Shown here in pieces: positions 11,515-22,831 of a stretch of 64,000 nucleotides of DNA. Below the pieces are notes generated by a model. That model was not told the origin of the DNA. It searched no databases and saw only the letters and a program-made list of their open reading frames with translations. Every line of letters begins with the position of its first letter. The first letter of the stretch is position 1. Both the position numbers and the translations under genes were made by a program. The DNA is taken from assembly GCA_023512835.1 (NCBI GenBank), contig CM042084.1, forward strand, positions 11,404,842 through 11,468,841, read 5' to 3'. The DNA is from Taxillus chinensis. Taxonomy: Eukaryota > Streptophyta > Magnoliopsida > Santalales > Loranthaceae.

Positions 11515-11519
11515 TGGGT

Positions 11520-11920
11520 TATATTTTTTGATATTTTTTGTTTATTCATGCTAGGTTAAAGTAGCATTGATATTTTTTGTTTATTCATGCTAGTTAATAT
11601 CTAGTTTATATATGTTCTCTTTTATTCCTTTCATGCTCGCTAATTCCCTACCTAACTAATGTTGAAATCTCATGGTGGTTTTGATTTCGTGATTTTCAGT
11701 AATCATCCTCTCCTTTTGTTTTTAACTTAACCCCATCTTGTTTCTTTCTTAATCGGAAACTCCACCTTGGGTTTTGGGTGTACCATATTAAGTAATTTAA
11801 GCTCTGATTCACTTTGAGTACTTGTAGCATTTTAAAATTTGCACAGCTAAATATTCCCGTTAGTGTCTGGATGGAACAACAGAATGAATCTTTTTCTTAT
11901 TTAATATTAGGATATTTCAG
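11520..11920 (+). other. intron 3' part and splice acceptor of uL6m
   Basis: The T-rich DNA contains a 21-bp direct repeat around ttttttgtttattcatgcta (near 11,535 and 11,574). It ends in gatatttcag (11,911-11,920), a good plant 3' splice site 22 bp before the uL6m start codon. This implies that the coding exon is preceded by a 5'-UTR intron. Confidence 0.55.
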
Positions 11921-11942
11921 GTGATATCTTGGTCTGTTGGCG

Positions 11943-12251
11943 ATGGAAGCCAAGTTCTTTCGTTTTTTGAAGATTGTTGGTGTTGGTTTCAAAGCAAGAG
12001 CCGAATCAGAAGGCCGCCTCCTATATCTAAAACTAGGATACAGCCATGAAGTTGAACTGACAGTTCCTCCTGCTGTTCGAGTATTCTGCTTCAAAAACAC
12101 TACAATTTGCTGCACTGGTATTGACAAGCATAGGGTGCACCAGTTTGCAGCTGATGTCCGTAATTGCAAACCACCTGAGCCGTACAAAGGCAAGGGTATA
12201 ATGTATGATGATGAAGTTGTCAGAAGGAAACCTGGAAAGAAATCAAAATGA
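11943..12251 (+). CDS. mitochondrial ribosomal protein uL6 (L6 family)
   Basis: This 102-residue protein is intact and encoded in one exon. It matches the short plant L6-family protein of the mitochondrial large subunit. Visible hallmarks are FFRFLKIVGVGFKARAE, LYLKLGYSHEVEL, PPAVRVFCFKN, CCTGIDKHRVHQFAADVR and the uL6 C-terminal signature PPEPYKGKGIMY followed by a basic tail RRKPGKKSK. The length fits this plant family, which keeps only the C-terminal half of bacterial L6. I chose the ATG at 11,943 because a splice acceptor lies 22 bp upstream. No separate targeting peptide is visible, so mitochondrial import is taken from the family. The nearest neighbours are the copia element, upstream in the presumed intron, and the convergent CLE-like gene. 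Confidence 0.93.
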   Translation: MEAKFFRFLKIVGVGFKARAESEGRLLYLKLGYSHEVELTVPPAVRVFCFKNTTICCTGIDKHRVHQFAADVRNCKPPEPYKGKGIMYDDEVVRRKPGKKSK

Positions 12252-13569
12252 TCGTGGACATGTTTGTTATTTCAAATGTTTCATTTTGCATCTTCACTTT
12301 TAAGAACCTGTTGCTTGCAGCGTATTAGAGAACTTTTATAGACTGCTTAGAGGATTCTCTCCCTTGCTCTGTTGATTGTTAGAGCTCTATGGGGGTTCGG
12401 GTACTTGTTTTCAGGAATGGAATGTAGTTATTTGTGTCTGAATCTGAAGAGTAAACAGAGAAGCTAACATTTTTGTAATGCTGCAAACCTGGTTTTTCTG
12501 ATGGTTTTCTTGGGTGGATAAATGACTTATTTACAAGCCTTTTATTGGCTTGCAGATATTTCCTTCTAAACTTCAAGGGTGAACTTTCTTCTTCATGGAG
12601 TGCTGCCTCAGATTTCAACCTTATGGGTTCTGTTCAGTTCGTTGGCTCCTTGCTTTAGAAGTGAAAGGGAGCCCATATAATGGTTGCCATGCTGATAATT
12701 GGGTATGCCCAATGGCACAAGATTTTTGACTTTTTCTGTTGATGTTTTTAATCCTTGCAGTCAGTCTTTATCTTTTCACAATGCCAATTCATTCCAGAAT
12801 GGTGAATGGACTCTTTTGGTGTTTACCCAATAGGACAAGCAAAGCCTGGCAGAGTACATTCCAGTATTTCATCTGCCCGCGCAAGTGCCTCATCATCAAG
12901 ATTTATACGATATTGTACCGTCCAAACTAATGAAGACTACAAGATTTGCCATGGCATGCGTGGCCATTGTTCTAAATTAATTTCATCAATTAAGGGCATT
13001 AAAAAATGAAAGCATGTACACAAAAGATAAGGGATATGTGGGTCACATGAAAATACAGATATTCAACGTAGATCAGCTCTTTGGTCTCTGATAGTTTTGT
13101 TACATCGCTAATGTAGTAAGGGAATTTGCCTTCTCTTCAGTTCGTATGTTGTTCCTATTTTCTCATCTGGGAAAGCATTGTTTACACAAACATATGGTTC
13201 TCCGAATAGACAGCTATAACAGTTACAATTTGCTGCATAAATGGCCGCTTCACCTTAAAAGAACAAAACAAAACAAAACACACAAAAAGAAAAGGAGTGC
13301 TGTGCCTTGTCGATGCACCAAATATTGCAATTCTTCAGATGAACTTTCCAAGACCGCAAGAACGAGTAAACCTTACTCCTAAGAATGAAAATCACATATA
13401 AGCACGTGTTGCCATGGATCGATTGTTCATTAAGGCTTCATTTTGGCTCCTGATTGAGGTCTTAACCTGGGGGAAAAAACTTTTTAAAAAAGGAAGCTCA
13501 GGAGCAAAGTCACGTAGAATGAATAATGCAGGGAAAGCTTTGAAACCAACTGTGGGTTGTTTGAAAGCG
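12252..13569. other. shared 3' flank of two convergent genes
   Basis: This holds the 3' UTR of uL6m (first few hundred bp) and, from the other side, that of the CLE-like gene. No supported coding sequence, repeat or RNA gene was seen. Poly(A) sites could not be fixed. Confidence 0.4.
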
Positions 13570-13839
13570 TTACTTGTTCTGAATGGGATTTGAGATGCTT
13601 GGAGGAATTCTTCTGAGCCCCGCGCCAACCTGCTTCCTCACAGCATTGGTGTAGTTCACTGACTGCAAATTTTTCAACAAATTTTGCTCCTGCTGCGAGG
13701 ATGATGATGATCTCATGCTTGGCACAGAGAGGCCTCTTCCTTGGGCCTCTTGTGGCGACATAGCTAGAATCAGAGCTGAAGCAATACCCATTAGGCAGCA
13801 GAGTGCCCTCTGCCGGGCTCCCATGACACTCTCTCCCAT
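13570..13839 (-). CDS. small secreted peptide precursor, CLE-like C terminus
   Basis: The ORF has 89 codons. The N terminus has a basic start (MGARQR) and a hydrophobic run (ALCCLMGIASALILAMS) ending near AQG, a convincing signal peptide of about 34 residues. Ser/Gln-rich and basic segments follow (SSSSSQQEQN, NAVRKQVGAG). The last 14 residues are RRIPPSISNPIQNK. This resembles CLE signalling peptides (R-x-V/I-P ... N/D-P-I/L-H-N-R/K) with one extra residue, and the size and position at the extreme C terminus fit. A TATA box lies about 115 bp upstream of the start. A second in-frame Met at codon 6 (13,824) is an alternative start. The mature peptide and receptor are unknown; an IDA-type peptide is the other possibility. 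Confidence 0.55.
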   Translation of the reverse strand: MGESVMGARQRALCCLMGIASALILAMSPQEAQGRGLSVPSMRSSSSSQQEQNLLKNLQSVNYTNAVRKQVGAGLRRIPPSISNPIQNK

Positions 13840-13955
13840 CTCTTATTTTCAACTCGATCTTCCCGCTAATAAAGATGGCTGCCTAGTTCTAAAGCTTCGT
13901 TGTCACAGTGTGTGTGATTTTGATCTGATGGACCTAATCTAATTTCCTTTTCCCA

Positions 13956-13965
13956 CTATTTATAG
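13956..13965 (-). promoter_or_regulatory. TATA box of the CLE-like gene
   Basis: On the minus strand this reads CTATAAATAG, an excellent plant TATA box. Transcription would start near 13,925-13,930, leaving a 5' UTR of about 90 nt before the ATG at 13,839. Trinucleotide repeats (gat, aat) lie just upstream. Confidence 0.6.
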
Positions 13966-13999
13966 ATGATGATGATAATAATAATAATAATTAAAAAAA

Positions 14000-14823
14000 A
14001 CAGGAAAAAGAGAGAGTAGGGTGGATGCAGAGGCAAGTGGGATCATCCGAATGTGATACATGTTTGACTGCAGTGATTTGTCAGAGTTGGCTATAAATAC
14101 TTGTAGACGCTGCAGAGAGGAACTGCCGGCATGTGATTATAATTTTAAAATATTCTGAAAACTTTCTGAAGGACGGTGGACGGACGGTATGTTTGTACCA
14201 TAGTTTTAATCCATGGATATTTGTTCTGGCAAGCACTAGATTAGAGGTTATTCTTAAAAATTATAATTGTTGGTAACAACCGAACATAGAAATGGACCCG
14301 ACTCAAGCCGTTTCGATTCGGGTCAGGTTCGAATTTTGCTCAATCCCACATCCGAAATTTTCAAAGGAATATAATGAAAAAAAATGACCCAACCCATCCT
14401 GATCCGATTCTCTCCTTTACTGGACTGCCCAAACCCCTAAGTTAAGTTGAATTCAGGTCGGATAATACTCAGCTCGATTCAACCCATTATCATTCGGTCC
14501 CTACATAGAATAATTATAGCTTAGGTAGTTGCGGACATTGAAGACAACCATCAGATGAAAATCCCAGATTGATCCTTAGTTTGGCCCACTCTCCACCACC
14601 AACGACACCTTCTTGCTCACAAAATGGATGTCACTTCCCAATAAACAAACAAATGAGTGTTTGGCACTTACGTCTCTCGCCCCTCATGCATATACATCCG
14701 GGCAATGTGTGTGTAAGGATTAAATCAAGTTTTATGCCACTTTATTACAATATCCATGTGAAATGGATGCCATTTTGCAATAAACAAGCAAAGGAGTGGT
14801 TGGCACTCCATTAATCTAACCCT

Positions 14824-14859
<36 letters not shown>

Positions 14860-15050
14860 TCATGAGAATAATGTGTAAGTAATGTGCAGGACATCCTTCA
14901 TACCATTTGATTGATATAGAAATAAATTAATTTAATCAAACATCAATGAAGGTATCCCCATACGAATTATATGTATAACTTATTCATACATAACATTGTC
15001 CATACTTATGGGCAATACGGTATACTATCCAAAAATAACAAAACACATTA
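14000..15050. other. intergenic DNA with simple repeats
   Basis: No gene is supported. A block at 14,283-14,510 rich in gacccgact/gggtcgg-type motifs looks like an old repeat. An (AT)n(AG)n microsatellite lies at 14,824-14,861. A TATA-like ctataaata on the plus strand (near 14,091) has no coding sequence behind it. Confidence 0.35.
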
Positions 15051-15051
15051 T

Positions 15052-15260
15052 CATCGGTGTGTAAGGATTGGATCAATTTTGATACCATTTCTTATATATA
15101 TATATATATATGTGTGTGTGTAAGGATTGGATCAATTTTGATACCTCTTTTATATATATATATGCATGTGAGAGAGAGCGTATGTATATATCACTCAAAA
15201 TAACAAAACACACTATATCATTATTGTAATAGGATTGAATCAACTTTGATACGAATTGTT
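15052..15260. repeat. degenerate repeats around ggattggatcaattttgat
   Basis: Two near-identical copies of gtaaggattggatcaatttt lie near 15,061 and 15,120, each followed by an (AT)n run. Weaker versions occur near 14,716 and 15,231. They appear to be an old dispersed repeat broken up by microsatellite growth. There is no coding potential. Confidence 0.45.
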
Positions 15261-15632
15261 ATAGTATTTGTTTATGATAGCACATGTTAGGTCTAAGGCA
15301 ATCTATAAACTCACTTTGCATGTCAAGATATTGTATATTTTGAACTCATTACATTAATATACGTGATGTCCTAACATTTAAGGCATTATATTTCACCTTA
15401 TATATTACTCCTCACCTCCCCATCTTTACTTAGTGTGATATAAATTCATAACAATTTCTCATTTTGTCATATGTTAAACGAAGCTAGAATTGGACCATAA
15501 CTTCCTTATTGGGTCATCACTACCACTATTTGATTCCATCATGGACATCTTTTCGCAATGTGATAAAAATTCATTCCAATTTCTTTCTTTGTCATACGTT
15601 ATACCTCATCATAAGCTAAAATTAGATCATAA

Positions 15633-16388
15633 GAGCATCTCTAATTCATTAGTTATAACAAAATCTATGGCTAAATTTTACTTAATTTGCTCTCTAATTA
15701 TTATCTATATGAATAGCTAAAGCTACAAATTATATAAATTTAGCTTTAGCTAAGTTGCCACCTCATCCTTCACCCAAACCCTAATTCAAAATGACATATT
15801 TTAACCTTTCCTCCCCAACCCAGTAGCACCCCCATCCTCACTTTGCCTCACGTCGCTCCCCAACTCCCCTCTAACCTGTCTCCGCTCTCCCCCCTCTTCG
15901 GAACCACCGCAAACCACAAGAGTTTTGCCTCTCTCGATGCTGTTACATGGCTTTCATATAGCACTTTGTGGCTTTCATTGCTTTCGCACGCCATTCTGTG
16001 ACTTTTGCTCGTTGTTTTGTGCCTTTTTCCTATCACTCCCCTCCTCCATGCATCCTCCGCCACATCATTCACCGTAGGCTCATAGCGCCTCCACCGATTT
16101 GGCTCTTTTCAGCCGCCACTTTACATAATTGCTATCTTTTTTCTTTACTCCCACAAATCCCAGTTCGTCGGGACTAATTGATTTTTGCCAATCCTTTTCT
16201 TTTCTAGTTTTGAACTTTGATTTGAAATCTGAATTTTGAAAAGATAAGCCAAGGGTATATGAGGAAAAATAAAACTTAAGAAAAAATATAAACGATGTAG
16301 AATTGGATTACTATTAGGTAAAATAATATGTAGCAAGCTAAAAATAACTTTAGCTAACCGATTTAGCTAATGAAGGTTGAAGATGCTC
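15633..16388. mobile_element. MITE-like element with gagcatctc TIRs
   Basis: The 756-bp non-coding element has terminal inverted repeats: gagcatctctaattcattag at the left and, read inverted from the right, gagcatcttcaaccttcatt. The flanks are TAA (15,630-15,632) and TAG (16,389-16,391), fitting a 3-bp TAA duplication with one later change, as in PIF/Harbinger MITEs. A related unoccupied sequence nearby (about 15,498-15,515, ccataacttccttattggg) continues across the point of insertion and confirms the boundaries. Confidence 0.65.
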
Positions 16389-16391
16389 TAG

Positions 16392-18954
16392 CCTCCTTAT
16401 TAGGTTTTTATCATTTAATTCCATCATGGGATGATGGACTACACCCATGAGAATGACCCTATTATCTTATCACCGATCATTTATGATCATTTTTTCATAG
16501 TAACAAACTATCCTTCAAACTAAGAATTTATACTCAATTGTATCTCGCAATTACTTATTAAAGCTGAGACTAGGTATAAACTCACTCTACATGTCAAGAT
16601 ATTATTATCATTAGGCTCACAACATCAATCCTCAAGACTTCAAATGTTCAATCTATAAATTGTTATGTATTCCCCTCTTTTCCAAATATAAACACCATGC
16701 ACAATCGATAGTGTTTACTTGAAAATGTGTCTTGTCAGTGTAGTTTGTTATGGGAGAAAGCACTAATACCATACATGGTTGGCATAATATTCAAGTGCAA
16801 ATAATAAAAAAAAAAAAAGGAAGAAGGAATCTTTTGTTTACTTTTGCTTGTGGGCTAACTTTTGCATCAATTTTACTTGTTGGTAAGATAAGGCATATTT
16901 TGTATTTTCATTTTTATGTTTTGGCTTCTTGATTTGAATTTATAATGAAATTGCAGTTTAAAGTTTGAATTTTAAATTTTGAAAATAAATTTAGTTTAGT
17001 AAGAGAGTGAGTGTGTTTTTTAAAAGTGTGTGTTTTTTACAAATAAAGTGTCACAAAAATTAATAAAAAATAGAATATGGCAGGCACGGACAATGAAGTG
17101 GAAGAAAAAGTAAAAACACATTAAAAATTGTATTGAATCTTATAAAAAAAAAATTTTTGATTTAAAAATAAAAAATAATTTAAAAAATATGTTTTCAAAA
17201 ATAGTTATTTTATTTAGAAAAAAATGTGTACCAAGCATATTTTATCAGTTAGATTCTATTTTTAAAAACAAAATTATATTTTGAAACACATGAATCAAAC
17301 AGGGCAATAACTTTTGGTAATAGCAAGAATATTATTATTTATTTACATAAAGATCAAAACCTTTTCCATTGCATACTATATTTTTGTCCTAAGTTTTATG
17401 GTGCATATCTCATGTTATATATATATATATATATATTATGAAATTGTATGTGTGTATACGCTTATTTTATTTAGATAGGTTTTTGCCAAGTTTGTGAAAA
17501 TCTAATGAAGCTATAATTATTATTTGAGTTGTTTCCACAAATTTTATGGAAATCAATGTAGTTATTATTATTAGGTTGCAAAAATTAATTGTAAAATTAA
17601 ATCAATAATTTTTAATGCATTCATATAATTTATTTTCATATTAAGTGAACCTATATAATTATAAAAATATTATTTTTAAGCAACTTATTTTTATAAGTCA
17701 ATAAAGTAGCACAATATTTTTTGTCCGCCATATTACTAAAGCTCCTCATTTATAAAATTAAAGAAATATGTAAAATTCAATGTTGTCATCACTTGATTTC
17801 GTATGTTGCTATGCTCTTTGGAATATTAATGGTTATTAAGTTATTCTCGTGAAGGGTTCAAATTTATCTTATTCTGAAGAAAATTTTATTTTATTTTTAA
17901 AATTCTCCACCAACCAAATAAGATATGATTGATCAACTAATATAATGGTCTATGATCCATCATATAATGGTCTATGATCTACATGTGAGTTTGAGGGTTA
18001 GTTATATATAGGAAAGGATAAGTATTTTCATGACGCCTAAAATTTGTACTTATCTTAGAGAAAAGGAATTTTTACTTATTTTAATTTGATTAAAACATAT
18101 TGTGAAATGCAAGACCAATGAATTTTAAGAATGGACAATTTTTTTTGAATGATAGTTAGTTGATCCATTACTTTCCCTAATTGGTTTTATAATTTTTTTC
18201 AAAACTTTAGGAGGATTTATGTTAACTTTTTTTTTTAAAACATTAGAATGTTCTTGTGGAAAAAACTTAAAAATCCATTTTAACATGCTATTATAAAATC
18301 AAACGAAAGAAGAGCATTTGCCATGATTTTTTATTGGTGTAGATAATTATAATTAAGTATTAATTATTAAATGTCACGATTGTTTGGATCAGTAAAAGAA
18401 AATTATACCTTCATTTTTTTGTAATTTTTTTTTTATTTTCTAGAAAATAAGGTATTTCGCCCCTTCTAGAGGGTAAAGAAATAGGTAGAATTAATATTTT
18501 TGACCAAATGATTCCATCAGAATTAGAGCCGAATCTACGTGTTAGTTCAATGTGTTATTCCATTAAAGCCTCTAGCATGGCTGAAAAATCACTACACATC
18601 ACGTCATAATAATATGCAGGCGGATAGTGAAAACATGACAACATTTAAATCGATTCGGTGGACTTTGGTTTAGAAAATATTTGTATTCCTAGAACCAAAA
18701 TACTATTTTATGTATTTACAGTATCTTCTAAAATTTGAAATTGGAGTTGAAAGAGTGTTTTTTTAATTCTGAGAGCGGCAAACCCCCTTTGAGTGTTTGA
18801 ATGTTGTAAGTCTTATTGATAGCTACAAAAAAAAAAAAAATGAGCCTAAAATGGTCCATTGCACACAAAGATATGGTCATTTGAAGTTTTGAATAGAAAT
18901 CTAGAAACTCATACATATAACAATGTTTAATTATAATTGATGACTTTTTGTACG
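16392..18954. other. AT-rich intergenic DNA
   Basis: No gene, RNA gene or classifiable transposon was recognised. The left 250 bp continue the repeat family that hosts the MITE (actcactctacatgtcaaga near 16,580 resembles actcactttgcatgtcaaga near 15,310). An (AT)n run lies at 17,418-17,437. Confidence 0.4.
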
Positions 18955-19345
18955 GGAAATGACTATTTCTTGAATTGAAGTCATTATTTCCCGAACGGAA
19001 GTCTCTATTCCTAAACCAAAGTCCTTATTTTCCAAACCAAAGTCCTTATTCCTAAACCAAAGTTCATGGCAACCAATTTTTCAATATTCATTTAATTCTC
19101 GAAACGATGTTTTATATCTCGAACCGAAATACTAAATCTCTCCAATCGATTTAAACACATTATGTTTTACGAATGTAACGATTAACAGAGACATAAACTA
19201 ATGGAACTGATGTTCATCAAACCGATTTAAACATGTCATCTGCCATAAACGCAGTTGATAGTTTCACGCCCCCAACCACATCATCTGCAACATTAATCCA
19301 GTTGATAAATCCGGTGGACAATTTTGATTTAATATCAATGCCCGA
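18955..19345. repeat. repeat R1, copy 2
   Basis: It has the same composition as 3,186-3,600: several 20-21-bp units of the ccttattttccaaaccaaag type, then a tail with cgattaacagagac, aaacatgtcatc and cacatcatctgcaac. It is more diverged and has lost most CG dinucleotides in the units. Confidence 0.65.
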
Positions 19346-19365
19346 AATAGGGGAAGAATCCTCTT

Positions 19366-19976
19366 CTAGAGGGGACCCCTACCGTCTATAGAGGAGAGGC
19401 CCTGATATATCCTCATGGGCAATAGTAGGCCACAAAAGAGGAATTTTCTGTGCAATGACATGAACAGTCTCATTAACATTGTGACCATAGTAGCCAGCTT
19501 GTCTGCCACCCGGTAACCTTCCTTGAAAGTGTGAACAATAGAAACCTTGGACTTAAGCAATAAATTACATTCCTAAAGAATGTATGTAATGTTCAAAGGA
19601 GGAGTGCATGCACCAGTGACACAATTAACCACAAGCTGGGAGTCCAGCTCAATAATAGAGAGGGGGAGGGGGAGTCTTTTAGCCAATAAAAGGTCCTGCA
19701 TAAGAGTTATAGTCTCAACTTCATTAGAGGAGGCGGAACCGAAATTGGAGTAGAAACCATCCCAAACCAACCTTAAGAGTCCTATAAAACCCCTCCACTT
19801 ACACTGGAGTGTTGAAGAGCCAAGCCATCACAGTTTAATTTAAATTCGTGTAAAGAAGGTAGCCATTTAACCCGTGAGCCAGTTGAAATTTGATAGTTAA
19901 GAAATGGGAAATGGAGTAAAGTCAATTGATGAATAGCGATTATAGTGGGAAGTAATGTAATTGCCGAAGAAGACAA
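19366..19976 (-). pseudogene. RNase H-like relic of a plant LINE-type element
   Basis: On the minus strand three short frames give the plant RVT_3/RNase H pattern in order: KWLPSLHEFKLNCDG (first Asp), then NEVETITLMQDLLLAKRLPL (Glu helix), IIELDSQLVVNCV (Asp-Ser), and FKEGYRVADKLA at the end (last Asp). Stops and frame changes separate them. Such domains end plant non-LTR retrotransposon ORFs, and also occur alone as dispersed pseudogenes. No RT is next to it. Confidence 0.65.
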
Positions 19977-20108
19977 TAGGGCAATGGCTAGAGAAGTGAT
20001 CCTAGTGAAAACCTAGTTGGAAGATATGGCCTTATTCGCATACGAAACTTATTATGGGAAGTCCAAATGAACTAGGGGATGAGTCCAAATGAACTAGGGG
20101 ATTATAGT

Positions 20109-20893
20109 GGGTGCGTATTTCTGCTATTATATGTGCGATTTAGAGGAGTTCTGGACGCATTTTGAGGTAGATATCGTAATATGTCATGTAAAATGTGTGT
20201 TTGTGAGCGTATGGGGGTTGCTGGGTTGATTCCAGACAAAGAATAGGCAAAAACGACGATGAACAATACCCTGGGCGAATTACTGGGTCAAAATGACGAA
20301 AATCCGAAGTTCTGGGTCGTTGGGTCGTAGTTCGTAGTTCGTAGTTTGTAGTTCGTAGTTCGTAGTTCGCAGCTTCGTAGGTCGAAGTTCGTAATTCGAA
20401 GGTCGAAGTTCGTAGTCCGAAGGTCGAAGATCGAAGACCAACTTCGAGTCTTCAAGGCGCGCTGCAGTTCCACGCTACGAGTCGCAGCTCCAACAGTGTA
20501 ACTAAACACTGGACTACACTAGACTGGACTATTTACATTGTAACCTATACCCATCTACACATTTTTAAGTAGTATACTCAAGTTATAATGTAAATAACGA
20601 AATACCCCCCATTTGGATTCAAAGAAAAATACTAGAAAATTAAATTCCCACTCCTTCAAAATGTGAAAATTGGGATTTAGTGTAAAATCTCGGAAAAATT
20701 CAGTTTTTCGTAGAGGTGAATTTTTGGAAAGTGAGGTTAGACATCTCAAAAAAATCCCCAAAAATCAGATTATCTTAGTTATGATATGGGAACACAATGC
20801 CAGGACTTTTTATTTCAAGAAAACAACTCCTATGGGTATCTCCTTTCTTGGTCAAGGAATGATGATTGGTTTGTGAAGACTGGCTTCAGTTAT
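20109..20893 (+). repeat. gypsy copy B 5' LTR, segment 1
   Basis: It matches 50,327-51,122 of the B 3' LTR. The first 785 bp or so of the LTR are missing, the break being next to a short duplication (gtccaaatgaactaggggat twice, 20,060-20,104). It includes a gttcgtagttcgtag minisatellite (about 20,325-20,440) and the 14-bp inverted repeat at 20,531-20,544/20,582-20,595. It ends in the target duplication GTTAT (20,889-20,893), where the chimeric block begins. Confidence 0.85.
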
Positions 20894-21584
20894 TGTCACG
20901 CTCCCAAATCCTGAAAACAACAGAACTAGAAACGCGACTTCCCCACACCCACACCACAGGGGTCGAGGGGATTAGGGTCCAATCCAATCATGTACAACTC
21001 CACAACAGGGGTAGAATTCTACTTTCCAATGAATTTAATTCATGATTTATTAAAATGATATGACATTGCATTTAATTCCCATAATATCCAACATACAAAA
21101 TAACTCACATATAAGTTCCTCCAGCAAGGTTCATACAACTGCCACGGACCTAAGTCCGGGAAATAAAATGATAAAATAAAATAAAAACAAACAGTCTATA
21201 AAATAAATCCTACACCAAGGATGTCCCGTCCTGCTTCATTATGGCTCCACCAGCTACTCCCTACCACCTGTAGGAAATAGAAATAAAGTAGGGTGAGCAC
21301 GAATGCCCAGTAAGTGATTCCCATCTCTAGTACCCTATTACATGAATTCCTAAGTCTATATGATCAGTGTATGCTTGTGCTAGTGTAGTGTCACATTCTA
21401 TCACAATTAAATTTTCATTAAATCACAAACAAGACATCATAACGCATTTCCATCATTAAAGGTTCACACCGGCCATTCATCCATCCACGGGATTCCCGCT
21501 ACCAACTCCAGGAATTCAAATCACTACTAAACAGCCATATGTGGGACCTGTGGTGTCTCTGACGACAATCTGCCACATATGGGA

Positions 21585-22796
21585 TGTAATGACCCGTGTT
21601 TGTGGTATGTAAGAAGTTAACCGAAGATGCCTTGTGAGTGGAAATTGTTGGGTTTTAGGGAGTTTGCTAACATGCTTTTATGCCCTAGGAAGATGCTATT
21701 TGCATATACAGGCGTTTTTAGTTCGTTTTGTCCGGTTTTGGAGGTTGATTTTGACCTAGTAGATGGGCTCGGATGAATTGGCGTGCGAGCAAAAGATTAT
21801 TTAATGATGTCTTCTATCTACCACAGAAGTTTCAGGCCAAAAGGACGTGCACGCAAATTGGACCCATTTGGCGTGCAAGGTTTTTATTGCATGGATGTCT
21901 TTTACATGATGCAAGAAGGCTTGAGGTAAAGTTTGAGTGCATTTGGAGCTGCACGCCAATTGGGGAATTGACATTCAAATTGGCGTGCAGACATATTTTT
22001 GCATGATTACCTTGGTGATATCCTGTTATGTTGTGTGATCCATCTGGGCATTGTGGCTCACCGTCTTGCGAATGGGCCGCATGTGTTTATTTTCCGTACA
22101 TGTTGTTTCTTTTCGAGGACGAAAAGTCTTAAGGGGGAGAGGATGTAATGACCCGTGTTTGTGGTATGTAAAGTTAACCGAAGATGCCTTGTGAGTGGAA
22201 ATTGTTGGGTTTTGGGAGTTTGCTAACATGCTTTTATGCCCTAGGAAGATGCTTATTTGCATATACGGGCGTTTTAGGTCGTTTTTGTCCAGTTTTGGAG
22301 GTTGATTTTGACCTAGTAGATGGGCTCGAGATGAATTGGCGTGCAGAGCAAAAGATTCTTAAATGATGTCTTCTATCTACCAGAAGTTTCGAGCCAAAAG
22401 GACGTGCATGCGAATTGGACCCATTTGGCGTGCAAGGTTTTTATTGCATGGATGTCTTTTACATGATGCAAGAAGGCTTGGGGTAAAGTTTGAGTGCATT
22501 TGGAGTTGCACGCCAATTGGGGAATTGACGTTCAAATTGGCGTGCAGACATATTTTTACATGGTTACCTTGGTTTTGTTATTCTAATCATCTTTTCCCAA
22601 AGGACCATGTTGGAATTTTGGATATTTTGGTGTGTATGGATGTGGGAAGGTCATAGCTTGTTCCATCAAAACTACGTCGTTTTGATCTTTGGGATTCACT
22701 TAATCAAAACTACGTCATTTTGATGTTGTGTTGTCTATATAAGGAGGAGAAGCCCTCTGTTTTAGGTTTTAGGGTTTGTTGTTCCACCAGCCGTCG

Positions 22797-22831
<35 letters not shown>

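Larger units (their letters stand above)
6878..11519 (-). mobile_element. complete Ty1/copia retrotransposon with TSD
   Basis: The element spans 6,883-11,514 (4,632 bp) on the minus strand between 5-bp target duplications TGGGT (6,878-6,882 and 11,515-11,519). It has two 267-bp LTRs beginning TG and ending CA, a PBS for initiator-Met tRNA next to the 5' LTR and a polypurine tract next to the 3' LTR. The gene order gag-protease-integrase-RT-RNase H is the copia order. The gag start and integrase style resemble the Tork/TNT1 group (inference). The LTRs differ at 6 of 267 positions, all transitions. The polyprotein has at least four nonsense mutations and two frameshifts, so it could move only in trans. 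Confidence 0.96.

Noticed and set aside
12739..13009. Two 60-67-codon plus-strand frames downstream of uL6m
   Set aside because: Short, overlapping, without a domain or promoter, and in the region expected to be 3' UTR.
14088..14105. Plus-strand TATA-like ggctataaatacttg
   Set aside because: No coding sequence, exon or splice signal follows for more than 1 kb.
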